Numbered from the stretch's first letter, positions 14,910 to 23,448 are shown. The stretch: DNA of 64,000 bases from an uncultured Muribaculaceae bacterium (GCA_910587075.1 CAJUKE010000003.1:1-64000), one strand, 5' to 3'. Numbers and translations: made by a program. Notes: a model not told the origin generated them from the sequence alone.

Positions 14910-16556
14910 ATGGATAGAAGAAAATTCCTCAAAAGTTCGGGTTGGACCCTCTTAGGGCTGGCCGCCGCGGGTACCGGCTCATCGTTGTTCGCCTGCTCGC
15001 GCGACAGCGAGTCGCTCCCCGACGATATCAAGCGGAAGATGCCCTCGATGAAGGACTTCAAGGTCTTCTGGGGTGACATCCACAACCACTGCAACGTTAC
15101 CTACGGCCACGGCGACCTGGCCGATGCCCTGGCAGCAGCCGAGCAGCAGCTCGACTTCGCCTCGGTGACCCCCCACGCCCTCTGGCCCGACATCCCGGGC
15201 GCCAACGACCCGCGTCTGGCCTGGGTGATCGACTACCATACTGACGCCTTCCGCCGTCTGCGCGAAGGGGGCTACGAGAAGTACCGCAAGGCCGTCGAGG
15301 AGGCTAACCGCCCCGGCAAGTTCCTGACATTCGTATCCTACGAGTGCCACAGCATGGAGCACGGCGACCACGTCGCCCTCTTCCACGACTTCGACGTGCC
15401 CCTGGTTGAGTGCACCTCGGTGCCTGACCTGATGGCCCGTCTCGCGCCCTACAAATGCTTCGTTACCCCCCACCATATGGGCTACCAGACCGGCTTCCGC
15501 GGCTTCAACTGGGACAAGTTCAAGGAGGGGGATGTTACCCCGTTCGTCGAGATGTTCTCGCGCCACGGTCTGGCCGAGAGCGACTCGGGCGATTATAACT
15601 ACCTCCACGACATGGGTCCCCGCGTGTGGGAGGGCTCCATCCAGTGCGGCCTTGAGAAGGGTCACAAGTTCGGCCTTATGTGCTCCACCGACCAGCACGC
15701 CGGTTACCCCGGCAGCTACGGCGACGGGCGCATCGGCGTCTTTGCCGACTCGCTGGAGCGCGGCGCCCTCTGGGACGCTATGCGCGACCGCCACGTCTGC
15801 GGTATCACCGGCGACAAAATCAAGGTTGACTTCCGCATCAACCATGGCCGCTCGGGCGACGTCATCAAGGCCGACAAGCGCGAAATCTACGTCAACGTCG
15901 AGGGTATGTCGCAGCTCGACTACGTCGACATCATCAAGAACGGCGAGTGCATAGCCCGCCTCAACGCCCCGCAGCGCAACGTAATACCCGACACCGACAC
16001 CGTGCGCGCCAAGGTAAAGGTTAACTTCGGCTGGAACCGCGAGGAGGAGTACGTTCACTGGCTTGGCAACCTCGCCCTCACCGATGGCCGCATCAACGAT
16101 ATGCAGACCTGCTTCCGCGGCGCGGCCTTCACCTCGCCCCAGCCCGGCGAGTCGGAGTTCCACACCCGCGTAAACCGTGTGACCGAGCGCGGCGACCGCC
16201 ACGTCGGCCTCGATATGTATTCGTCGAAGAACCCCAACGTGCTCACCCCCGCCATGCAGGGTGTGATTCTCGACGTGGAGATGCCCCGCTCGGCCAAAAT
16301 CGTGGCCGAATTCAACGGCCACAAGTACGAGCACACGCTCGACGAGCTGCTCCAGGGTGCCCGCGCCCACTTCCTCCGCGGCTGGCTTTCGGAGGCTATC
16401 CAGTTTGAGCGCGCCACCACCGAGGGTGGCTTCCTCGCCGGCCATATCATGACCGACGAGAAGCCCGAGCGCGACACCGACTACTACTACGCCCGCGTGC
16501 GTCAGCGCGACGGCCAGTGGGCCTGGACTTCCCCCATCTGGGTGGAGCGCGTCTAA
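14910..16556 (+). CDS. DUF3604/PHP-like exported lipoprotein
   Basis: This 548-residue protein begins MDRRKFLKSSGW, a twin-arginine-type leader. A lipobox, LFAC, follows with Cys29 as the likely lipidation site, so it is probably exported folded and anchored to a membrane. The mature part starts with FWGDIHNHCN (His58 and His60), the metal-binding opening of PHP-type phosphoesterases and of the DUF3604 family. Other likely metal ligands are in ASVTPHALWPD, VSYECHSMEHGDH, TPHHMGYQTG and CSTDQHAG. This suggests a metal-dependent hydrolase. It follows the sulfatase by 52 bp and a MITE-like element begins directly after its stop codon. The substrate is unknown; a phosphate, sulfate or lactone bond on the same glycan is only a guess. 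Confidence 0.82.
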   Translation: MDRRKFLKSSGWTLLGLAAAGTGSSLFACSRDSESLPDDIKRKMPSMKDFKVFWGDIHNHCNVTYGHGDLADALAAAEQQLDFASVTPHALWPDIPGANDPRLAWVIDYHTDAFRRLREGGYEKYRKAVEEANRPGKFLTFVSYECHSMEHGDHVALFHDFDVPLVECTSVPDLMARLAPYKCFVTPHHMGYQTGFRGFNWDKFKEGDVTPFVEMFSRHGLAESDSGDYNYLHDMGPRVWEGSIQCGLEKGHKFGLMCSTDQHAGYPGSYGDGRIGVFADSLERGALWDAMRDRHVCGITGDKIKVDFRINHGRSGDVIKADKREIYVNVEGMSQLDYVDIIKNGECIARLNAPQRNVIPDTDTVRAKVKVNFGWNREEEYVHWLGNLALTDGRINDMQTCFRGAAFTSPQPGESEFHTRVNRVTERGDRHVGLDMYSSKNPNVLTPAMQGVILDVEMPRSAKIVAEFNGHKYEHTLDELLQGARAHFLRGWLSEAIQFERATTEGGFLAGHIMTDEKPERDTDYYYARVRQRDGQWAWTSPIWVERV

Positions 16557-16726
16557 GAAACTGTTTAAAAATTTTTTCATTGTGATTTTCTTCGGATTTT
16601 GAGGCTTTTTTGAGCGCTTTTTCCAATTCTCATCGGTCACGATGCCCGCATCGCTCCCTCTTCAAATTGAAAAAATCATCTCAAAACAGCTCTCAAAATC
16701 TTTCGGAAAAAATTTTAAACAGTTTC
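16557..16726. mobile_element. MITE-like element with long imperfect terminal inverted repeats
   Basis: The element starts GAAACTGTTTAAAAATTTTT directly after a stop codon and ends in the inverse (AAAAATTTTAAACAGTTTC), total 170 bp. Pairing continues inward: ATTTTGAGGCTTTTTTGAGC on the left matches the complement of CTCAAAACAGCTCTCAAAAT on the right. The centre carries a GC-richer GATGCCCGCATCG. There is no reading frame. No clear target duplication is visible. It could also stop transcription of the preceding gene. Confidence 0.7.
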
Positions 16727-16765
16727 TGAAAAACTGACACATTCACAAAACCTAACCCTGTTGCG

Positions 16766-16804
16766 AACCGCCGCGGAATCAAACCTGACTCTGCGGCGGT
16801 TTTT
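16766..16804 (+). terminator. Rho-independent terminator
   Basis: AACCGCCGC (16766-16774) pairs with GCGGCGGTT (16793-16801), followed by a T run. It closes the sulfatase/DUF3604 unit, downstream of the MITE-like element. Confidence 0.85.
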
Positions 16805-16830
16805 CGGCACCGGGGAGTTGTCGCCATATT

Positions 16831-16896
16831 GGAAACGTTTCCGCCCGAAGAGGGTAACTTATTGGAAACGTTCCCGTTAGGATTGGAAACGTTCCC
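16831..16896. promoter_or_regulatory. Three LacI-type operator palindromes
   Basis: GGAAACGTTTCC (16831-16842, perfect palindrome), GGAAACGTTCCC (16864-16875) and GGAAACGTTCCC (16885-16896), each preceded by ATT. The AACGTT centre is the classic core bound by LacI/CcpA-type regulators. All three lie upstream of the -33 element of the next gene, which favours activation or looping over simple blocking. A LacI-family gene lies 5 kb downstream, and two similar sites precede the symporter operon. Confidence 0.82.
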
Positions 16897-16917
16897 GCTG
16901 ATTTTTTGGCCGGAATA

Positions 16918-16950
16918 TTTGACAGCGGTTGTTTTTAATACCTATATTCG
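16918..16950 (+). promoter_or_regulatory. Promoter of the first LacI-linked unit
   Basis: TTTG (16918-16921), 21 bp, TATATTCG (16943-16950). The proximal operator centre lies about 52 bp before the start of the -7 element, the same offset as at the symporter operon. The predicted leader is about 50 bases. Confidence 0.62.
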
Positions 16951-17005
16951 CGTTGTCGAACCGACAATACAACCTCAAATCTAACAACAAAAACAATACC
17001 ATCCT

Positions 17006-18436
17006 ATGAAAAAATTCTCCGCTCTTGTGATGATGTTCGCGGCATTCACCGCGGCCCACGCACAGGATTTCACCGTGCTCTCCGCTCCCGAGGAAGTACT
17101 CGCCAACTCCGTTGAGAACGAAGCCGGCGCGAAGGCCCAGTTCGAGGCCGTCCTCTCCAATGCCGAGGCTACCGAAGCCGAAAAGACCGAGGCCATGCAC
17201 CTCTATATGCAGCTCGCCACCCCCGCCGCCGGTTACGGCTTCGACATGTCGTGGCTCCTGAGCTACAACGCCGTAACCGCTGACAATAAGGGCAAATATA
17301 CCAAAGCCAAACTCGCCGAGGTTTATAAGACTGATGTAGATGGTCTTGTTTTCGGCCCTGAAACTGATACTTTCACAAACTATACTACCGAAGCTAATGG
17401 TACCTACCTTCGTGTAAATGATACTTCGGCTTTTAAGGCGGAAGCTTCGTTCGGTAAGTTCATCGTATATCAGAATGCCACTCTTAGCGCCGGTGAGTAT
17501 CTGGTGACCGCCAAGGCTTTTGCTCAAGGGTCGGCAAACTGCGCCACCCTCTCAGCCGGGAATGTGGATGCTGCCAAGACCGTAGCCGGTAGCCCGATGA
17601 AGGATTACGAGGTAAGCTTCAGTCTTGCTGCTGAGGAAACTGTCAAACTTGGCTTCAAGCGTAATTCGAACGCCGGGAACTTGACCCAGGTAGCTTTCAA
17701 CGACCTCTACCTCTACAAGGTGTCCAATATCGTTGAAATCAGCGACGCTTCCGGCGACCCTGTGGCCGCTACCGGGGTTAACGTTATCGTTAAGCGCGAG
17801 TTCGAGGCTGGTCGTTACTATCCTATCTGCCTCCCCTTCGTTGTTGAGAACTGGCGCGAAGTGTTCGCCGACCTTCTCCTTTGGAACAACTATGAGGATG
17901 GCAATCTCTCTTTCGCGACTGTATCCGGCGCTAACACTCAGGCCCGCAAGCCTTATATGGTGAAGTTCGACGAGGCTATCACCGCCGACAACTATCTGAT
18001 GTTCAAGAATGTCACCATTCAGAAAGGTAATGCCGGATCTTGGCTTAAGAGCGTTGAGGAAGGTGCCGAGGCATTCCCCGTGAAGATGCAGGGCAACTGG
18101 GCCGCTACCTCCGTTCCCGAGAAGAGCTACGCCTTTGATGGCGCGCAGTGGGTGCTCGGCGGTGCCGACCTCTCCCGTGCTGCCGGCGAGCTTGAGGCTT
18201 ACTCCGCCTATATCGACGCTTCCGGGCTCGAAAACTGCCCCGCCACTATGGTTATGAAGGTCAACGGCCAGGTTCTCACAGGCGTAAGCGTTGCCGAGAC
18301 TGATGCGGCCCCCGCGATTGTCAACGTCTACAACATCCAGGGTATCGCCGTTAAGACCGGCGTAAGCGAGGCCGAAGCCCTCGAAGGGCTCCCCCGCGGA
18401 CTCTACATCGTAAATGGTAAGAAGATAGTTAAATAA
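17006..18436 (+). CDS. Secreted protein with a T9SS-like C-terminal tail, function unknown
   Basis: This 476-residue protein has a signal peptide (MKKFSALVMMFAAFTAAHAQ) followed by a helical segment. A beta-rich region then contains NATLSAGEYLVTAKAFAQG, of the kind found in carbohydrate-binding-like modules. The last ~35 residues include VNVYNIQGIAVKTG and LPRGLYIVNGKKIVK, the pattern of Bacteroidota secretion tails. The stretch encoding about residues 90-130 is more AT-rich than the flanks. It is the first gene behind the three LacI-type operators and is followed by a hairpin and the 1149-residue protein gene. I recognise no catalytic site; a surface glycan-binding protein is plausible but unproved. 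Confidence 0.72.
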   Translation: MKKFSALVMMFAAFTAAHAQDFTVLSAPEEVLANSVENEAGAKAQFEAVLSNAEATEAEKTEAMHLYMQLATPAAGYGFDMSWLLSYNAVTADNKGKYTKAKLAEVYKTDVDGLVFGPETDTFTNYTTEANGTYLRVNDTSAFKAEASFGKFIVYQNATLSAGEYLVTAKAFAQGSANCATLSAGNVDAAKTVAGSPMKDYEVSFSLAAEETVKLGFKRNSNAGNLTQVAFNDLYLYKVSNIVEISDASGDPVAATGVNVIVKREFEAGRYYPICLPFVVENWREVFADLLLWNNYEDGNLSFATVSGANTQARKPYMVKFDEAITADNYLMFKNVTIQKGNAGSWLKSVEEGAEAFPVKMQGNWAATSVPEKSYAFDGAQWVLGGADLSRAAGELEAYSAYIDASGLENCPATMVMKVNGQVLTGVSVAETDAAPAIVNVYNIQGIAVKTGVSEAEALEGLPRGLYIVNGKKIVK

Positions 18437-18461
18437 GGTTTTAAGTAGGTAATTAACATGT

Positions 18462-18502
18462 GTAAAGTCTTGCGGGATCGGCCTGACTCCGCGAGACTTT
18501 AC
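18462..18502 (+). terminator. Intergenic hairpin, possible partial terminator
   Basis: GTAAAGTCTTGCGG (18462-18475) pairs with CCGCGAGACTTTAC (18489-18502) with one wobble, followed only by CCCGTTTTC. The weak T run suggests attenuation or mRNA stabilisation between two genes of one unit rather than a full stop. Confidence 0.55.
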
Positions 18503-18525
18503 CCGTTTTCAAGCTCAACGTAGTT

Positions 18526-21500
18526 ATGATAAGTACCCGCGAATCGATAGCTGCCGTACTGATTTCGATAGCCTCCGCCGCATCGGCGCAAAGCTCATAT
18601 CTCATTGAGGCCGAGGCGTTCCAGTTTAAAGGCAAGTGGGTGGTCGAGAAATCGTCCGACTGCCTGGCCACTGCTATGCTGCGGGTGTATCAGGATAATG
18701 ACTATTCAGCCGAGTCGGACGCGCTGACCGTGGTCAACATCGGCGAGGAGGGGACCTACCAGGTGTGGACCCGCTCGCAAGATTACCTCGACTCACCCCG
18801 GCCGCGCACCTACACACTCTCGGTTGGTGGAAGCGAGATGGCTCCTTCGGGGGCTCACGGCTATGCCGGATTCCGTTGGGAGAGGGTAGGGGAGGTGACC
18901 CTCCCGAAAAAGCAGGCCCTCTTGCGGTTGCACGACAGCGGTGGCTATTACGGACGCTGCGACGCCATACTCCTTACCAAAGACGCCACCGTAGACCCCA
19001 ACAAACTGACCAACAGCGAAGTTGCCCGCTGGCGCCGCTCCCCGGCGCTGATGGAGTGCGTCACCACCTCGGCCCCCGCGCTGGGCGCTCCGAGGGAGAT
19101 CGGCGCGGGCTACACGGTGCTCGCGACCGCCTCGAACCCCGACCTGCGCCTCAGCTTCGTGCGCCTCTCCGACGGCTCAATCGCTTGCAAGACCGACTTC
19201 TACGCCGCCGGTTCCTGGCGCCGCTTCGTCTCATCCGCCGAGGATAACCGCGTGGCCCTCATAGGCACTACCGCCTCAACCGCGATTGACCATAACAAGT
19301 TCTACCCCTCCTGGGACGTATGCTCCGCGCGCCGAGAGTTCAGTTTCGAGGGGGTGACCTACCCTGTGTCGGCCGACGATGATGATTGCGACCCGTTTTT
19401 CGCCGGAGAGCTGACCGAGGCCACCCCGGTGGCCGTCACCAAAACCGATGCCTCGACCATCAAGGTCCCTTACGACTGTGGTGGGCGCGGCGAACTCATC
19501 GGCTATTGGTCGGTGCCCGAGAGTGGGAGCCACGCCTCGGCGCGATTGGTGTTCAACCCCGCTACCGACGGCACTTACACGCTTGCCCTCCACGCCCTTA
19601 AAGGCGTATCCGAGGCTGATGCCGCGGGGTGCCTTATGCCCCCTATGTTCGCCGGCAAGGCTTTCCCCGCCACTCCGAAGATACTCCTTACCTCGATGAT
19701 GCCCCAGTGCCTCTCGGCAGTCGAAGCGGTTATGCCATTTGGGCGGGTGTCAGCGTTCGTGAGCGCCGACCTCGACGCTTTCAGTCAGGACTGGGGCGGC
19801 TATGACTACTCGCCCGCCGGTTTCACCCTGCGCAACAGTGCGGGGGAGGCGCAGCCGGTCGGGTTCGCGCCGGTGGCCGGTATGCCCGACTCCAAGGTCA
19901 AGGCCGGGCGCCGCGTCGAGGCCCGGTTTGTGCTCGGAGTTGTCGGCGGCGGTTGGGGCGACGCCCTCGCCTACGTCAGCGACAATGTTTTCGAGGTCCG
20001 CGACTACCGCCGCCAGGATTCCAAATCCCTGACCGCTACGATGGAAAACGTCGCGGCGCTGCTGAAGGACCCATCCGCCTCGGGGTGGAACCCCGCGATG
20101 AAAGGTTTCTGGGATATTGAGGCCAACGGGGCGGTTGCCCCGACCGTGGTGCAGTCGGCACCCCTGGCGCTGCTCGGAGCCTCGATGCTGACCGCCGATG
20201 AGGCGATGTACGAGACCCTCGCGCTCCCCTCCGTGGAGTATGCCCTGTCGCGCAACGGCTACCGCACGGTAGGTAGTAATCCGCAGAAACTCAATCCGAT
20301 GGCATCGCAGTTCCCCACCACCTTCTATGAAGGGGTTAACACGCTTTCCGGCGGACTGAACCCGTGGATCGCCTCCCAGGCGCTCCCCACGGGGGAAACG
20401 CGCTCGGCCAACGGCTATTTCTCGACCGTGCGCCCCTTCCGCCAGGCGCTCTCGGCGTTCCGCCTTACGGGCGACGCCGCATGGCTCGACCGCGCCAAGG
20501 CGTTGGCCGACGAGTTCATAGCCGACCTTGAGAAGGGCGACGCGCAGGTGCCTGCCCATGGTACTTTTTATAACAGCCAAATCGCCCCCGACTGGACACC
20601 CCTGCTCGACCTGTACGAAGCTACCGGCGACGAGCGTTACGCCGCTGCCGCCGCCACTGCCGCGAGCCACACGATAGCCGGGGTGAAGAGCTGGCCCAAA
20701 GTTGCCGATGGTGAGCAGACCGTTCACCCCGGCGGCAAGTACGACGGGGTGACCACGATATGGTGGCGCGGTGCCGAGCAGTACCGCCTCGGGTTCCCGC
20801 GGCGCGATGGTGACGCTCCCGAGCACGAGGCCGACGCCTGGCGGGTGTCGGGCGTAGGGCTCGGCATGGAGCAGCCCGCGACATATTTCGTGCGCACCGC
20901 CGGCAAGAGTGTGCGCCCCGTATTCATGAACTCCTGGGCTCCGCGGCTGTTGGCGCTCGCCGGGGCGTCAGGTAAGGGACTTTTCGAAACTTACGCCCGC
21001 AACGCCGTGATCGGGCGCGCCGACAATTACCCCGGCTACTACGCGACCGGCTACACCGACATCAACCTCACCGAGCGCTTCCCCTATGAGGGTCCCGACA
21101 TCAGTTCGATCTACTACCACCACATACCCGCCTATCTGGCGATGCTCCAGGACTTTCTCGTAGAGGAGTTCCGGCAGCGGAGCGGCGGTGAGGTCAATTT
21201 CCCCGCGGCCCGCCAGGAGGGGTTCGTATGGTTCGCCAACAATGTTTACGGCGCTGCCAAAGGGAGTGTCTACGGCAACGAGGCGCGCCTGTGGATGCCC
21301 GCCGGAGCCGTGACGGTAGACAACCCCGCTGTAAACGTGCTGACGGCGCGCGACCGCTCGCGCTTCTTCGTGCTCCTGACCTGCGAGGACGATGAGGACG
21401 CCACCGCGACCGTGACCTTTGGCGACCGCGTGGCCAGTCGCCTGGCCGACTCCTCGCCGGTTGAGGTGAAAGTGCCCTCGCGGGGCGTGAGGCTCATCAC

Positions 21501-21975
21501 CCTGGAGGCCGACTGGGACGACTACGTCGAGGCACCCGAGCTGTCCGACGGCTTCGCCACGGTCGCGACCGGAACGTTGGCCGGAAACATCTACCTGTAC
21601 CGCATCCGTTCGCCATTCGGGTGGGACTCGCTCTACGGTTTCGCCGACTGCGGCTCGGTAAGCGGTCTCGAAATCAGCGTTGACTGCGGCCAAGAGTCAG
21701 CGACCGCCGCAAGCTGGCCCTACGAATGGAGCTTCTGCCGCTTCGCCTACGACGAGTCCGCCACCATGAAGGTCACCATCCGACTGAACGGGCGCGACGT
21801 CAAAACCATCGAGCACACCTTCGATCCCCGCCGGTCGGGCGTGGAGTCGGTATTGGCCGACCGCCACGCCGATGCGCCCCGGGAAGGAATCTACACAATC
21901 GACGGGCGGAAGGTTGAGGATATGTCGGCGCCCGGATTCTACATAGCCAACGGTTACAAAGTAATTAAAAAATAG
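18526..21975 (+). CDS. Large secreted glycan-active-type protein, alpha-toroid-like, paralogue A
   Basis: This 1149-residue exported protein is visibly related to the proteins at 33075 and 35558. After a signal peptide, residues about 20-150 form a carbohydrate-binding-like module (YLIEAEAFQFKG, YQVWTRSQDY, RWERVGEVTLP). A beta-sandwich-like region follows (LRLSFVRLSDGS, VSSAEDNRVALIG). Next comes a helical repeat region with YPGYYATGYTDINL and SIYYHHIPAYLAML, typical of (alpha/alpha) toroid enzymes. It closes with YLYRIRSPFGWDSLYGF and a tail ending GFYIANGYKVIKK, like the preceding protein. I cannot place it in a numbered glycoside hydrolase or lyase family. Conserved Asp, Glu, His and Tyr residues around the YYHH region are candidate catalytic groups. 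Confidence 0.75.
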   Translation: MISTRESIAAVLISIASAASAQSSYLIEAEAFQFKGKWVVEKSSDCLATAMLRVYQDNDYSAESDALTVVNIGEEGTYQVWTRSQDYLDSPRPRTYTLSVGGSEMAPSGAHGYAGFRWERVGEVTLPKKQALLRLHDSGGYYGRCDAILLTKDATVDPNKLTNSEVARWRRSPALMECVTTSAPALGAPREIGAGYTVLATASNPDLRLSFVRLSDGSIACKTDFYAAGSWRRFVSSAEDNRVALIGTTASTAIDHNKFYPSWDVCSARREFSFEGVTYPVSADDDDCDPFFAGELTEATPVAVTKTDASTIKVPYDCGGRGELIGYWSVPESGSHASARLVFNPATDGTYTLALHALKGVSEADAAGCLMPPMFAGKAFPATPKILLTSMMPQCLSAVEAVMPFGRVSAFVSADLDAFSQDWGGYDYSPAGFTLRNSAGEAQPVGFAPVAGMPDSKVKAGRRVEARFVLGVVGGGWGDALAYVSDNVFEVRDYRRQDSKSLTATMENVAALLKDPSASGWNPAMKGFWDIEANGAVAPTVVQSAPLALLGASMLTADEAMYETLALPSVEYALSRNGYRTVGSNPQKLNPMASQFPTTFYEGVNTLSGGLNPWIASQALPTGETRSANGYFSTVRPFRQALSAFRLTGDAAWLDRAKALADEFIADLEKGDAQVPAHGTFYNSQIAPDWTPLLDLYEATGDERYAAAAATAASHTIAGVKSWPKVADGEQTVHPGGKYDGVTTIWWRGAEQYRLGFPRRDGDAPEHEADAWRVSGVGLGMEQPATYFVRTAGKSVRPVFMNSWAPRLLALAGASGKGLFETYARNAVIGRADNYPGYYATGYTDINLTERFPYEGPDISSIYYHHIPAYLAMLQDFLVEEFRQRSGGEVNFPAARQEGFVWFANNVYGAAKGSVYGNEARLWMPAGAVTVDNPAVNVLTARDRSRFFVLLTCEDDEDATATVTFGDRVASRLADSSPVEVKVPSRGVRLITLEADWDDYVEAPELSDGFATVATGTLAGNIYLYRIRSPFGWDSLYGFADCGSVSGLEISVDCGQESATAASWPYEWSFCRFAYDESATMKVTIRLNGRDVKTIEHTFDPRRSGVESVLADRHADAPREGIYTIDGRKVEDMSAPGFYIANGYKVIKK

Positions 21976-22019
21976 CGCCCAAACAGCGCTCCAACACCCT
22001 GTGGTTGCGAAATATTCGA

Positions 22020-22027
22020 TATATTTG
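22020..22027 (+). promoter_or_regulatory. -7 element of the LacI-family gene
   Basis: TATATTTG matches TAnnTTTG exactly, 20 bp before the LacI start codon. No TTG is found at the usual distance, and no GGAAACGTTTCC-type site is visible here, so the regulator does not obviously control itself. Confidence 0.5.
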
Positions 22028-22047
22028 CAAACCAAATTTGATGCCAT

Positions 22048-23079
22048 ATGAGCAACCACATAACAATCAAGGATATAGCGAAAGCCCTGGGAATCTCGAC
22101 ATCCACAGTGTCGAGAGCCCTCTCCGATGCCTGGGACGTAAAGCGCGAGACCCGCGACCAGGTGCTCGCCATGGCGAAAAAACTCCACTACCATCCCAAC
22201 CTCAACGCCAAGAACCTGCAGAACAAGCGCACGGGCACAATCGGCGTCATCATACCTGAATTCGTAAGCAGTTTCTTCCCCAACGTGGTGCTCGGCATTC
22301 AGGAGGTGCTCTATCAGGAGAACTACCATATGTTCATCACCCAGAGCGGCGAAAACCGCGAGCAGGAGATTGACAATCTGCGACTCCTGCAGGAGCATAA
22401 CGTCGAGGGGATAATAATGTCGATAACCAACGAGGGGGGCAACGAGGATGTTTACCGCGAGGTGATGAGCGCGGGTATGCCGCTGGTGTTTTTCAACCGC
22501 TGCCCCAAAACCCTCGCCGCCCCGAAGGTGCTGATCAACGACTCGCTTATGGCCGAGAAGGCCGTAGAGCATCTTATAGCCACCGGGCGCCGGAAGATAC
22601 TGCACCTCGCCGGGCCAATAAATTTGGAAATCAGCGCTATGCGCACCGAGGGGTTCGCCAACGCCCTGCGCCGCCACGGCCTTGACCCCGAAGGTAGGGC
22701 CGTGACCGCCGGGATATTCATCAACGACGGCAAGGTGGCTATGGAGAAAATCCTGGCCGATGGTGGCGAACTCCCCGACGCCGTATTCTGCTTCAACGAC
22801 CCGGTGGCCATCGGGGCGATGAAAGCCTTGAAGAACGCCGGAGTGCGCGTGCCGGAGGATGTGGCTATCGTGGGGTTCAGCGAGGGGTCGATGGCTACTG
22901 TCGTCGAGCCGCAGCTCACCACGGTGCTTCAGCCGATGAGGGAGATGGGTCGCGAGGCCGCCCGCCTGCTGCTCGACGGACTGAAATCGCAGCGGCAGCT
23001 CGCTCCGCGCACGGTGTGCCTGGACGCTACGCTTAATATCCGCGCATCTTCGGGAGGGGGGATGCAAGGTAACTTTTAA
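22048..23079 (+). CDS. LacI-family transcriptional regulator
   Basis: This 343-residue regulator has the family helix-turn-helix at the N-terminus (ITIKDIAKALGISTSTVSRA, residues 5-24). The hinge-helix segment around NAKNLQNKRTGTIGVI and a periplasmic-binding-protein-like effector domain (residues 62-335) follow. The effector domain contains VEGIIMSIT, VFFNRCPK and FNDPVAIGAMKAL, typical of sugar-responsive members. It lies between the two units that carry GGAAACGTT(T/C)CC palindromes, so I infer that it binds them. The effector is probably a mono- or oligosaccharide from the target glycan. LacI control of a SusCD locus is less common than hybrid two-component or ECF sigma control. Confidence 0.95.
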   Translation: MSNHITIKDIAKALGISTSTVSRALSDAWDVKRETRDQVLAMAKKLHYHPNLNAKNLQNKRTGTIGVIIPEFVSSFFPNVVLGIQEVLYQENYHMFITQSGENREQEIDNLRLLQEHNVEGIIMSITNEGGNEDVYREVMSAGMPLVFFNRCPKTLAAPKVLINDSLMAEKAVEHLIATGRRKILHLAGPINLEISAMRTEGFANALRRHGLDPEGRAVTAGIFINDGKVAMEKILADGGELPDAVFCFNDPVAIGAMKALKNAGVRVPEDVAIVGFSEGSMATVVEPQLTTVLQPMREMGREAARLLLDGLKSQRQLAPRTVCLDATLNIRASSGGGMQGNF

Positions 23080-23085
23080 GTGCTT

Positions 23086-23254
23086 GGCGGCTCCGTCGGA
23101 CGAGTCGGACAGGTCGGACAAGTCGGACGGGTCGGACTTTGCTGAACTCACAAACAAAAGGGGGTTGATAAACTAAAGGGGCGCGCTTATAGGTGCGCCC
23201 GAGTCCGACTTGTCCGAACCGTCCGAAAAGTCCGACTCGTCCGACGGAGCCGCC
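23086..23254. repeat. Inverted repeat of 52-base arms made from 9-bp NNNTCGGAC units
   Basis: The left arm (23086-23137) is GGCGGCT followed by five 9-bp units, each three variable bases plus TCGGAC. The right arm (23203-23254) is the inverse, also five units then AGCCGCC. The outer 25 bp pair perfectly; the inner units share TCGGAC but differ in the three variable bases. The 65-bp centre holds a second small hairpin (GGGCGCGC/GTGCGCCC, about 23179-23200). It lies just after the LacI gene. Confidence 0.88.
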
Positions 23255-23279
23255 ATGCCAAAAAAATGGTGGCTTTTTC
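23248..23279 (+). terminator. Terminator sharing bases with the 9-bp-unit inverted repeat
   Basis: AGCCGCCAT (23248-23256) pairs with ATGGTGGCT (23266-23274) with one wobble, followed by TTTTTC. Its left arm is also the outer end of the large inverted repeat, so the two structures cannot both form completely. It ends the LacI transcript. Confidence 0.7.
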
Positions 23280-23327
23280 TTGAATCAAGCGGCGATTTAT
23301 AGCCGGCGCGGGGTTGCGCCGGAGGTC

Positions 23328-23361
23328 GGAAACGTTTCCAAAAATTATCGAAAACGTTCCC
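23328..23361. promoter_or_regulatory. Two LacI-type operator palindromes before the symporter operon
   Basis: GGAAACGTTTCC (23328-23339) and GAAAACGTTCCC (23350-23361), 22 bp apart. The bases after the second site (CGTTCCCGCTAATTTT) nearly repeat those after the third site at the other unit (CGTTCCCGCTGATTTT). The distances to the -7 element are also almost the same. Confidence 0.82.
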
Positions 23362-23406
23362 GCTAATTTTCTTGTAAGTTTACGAAAATCACACGTTTAT
23401 ATTTTC

Positions 23407-23414
23407 TAAATTTG
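23407..23414 (+). promoter_or_regulatory. -7 element of the symporter-to-GH3 operon
   Basis: TAAATTTG fits the -7 consensus. No good -33 TTG is present, which suits a promoter that needs an activator bound at the upstream palindromes. The start codon is 34 bp downstream. Confidence 0.55.
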
Positions 23415-23448
23415 CATTGGACTTAAATCACACAAATACCCGAAAAAC

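Noticed and set aside
23086..23254. Possible CRISPR or REP array from the TCGGAC units
   Set aside because: The period is 9 bp with 3-bp variable parts; there are no spacers of useful size. The structure is an inverted repeat of short tandem units.
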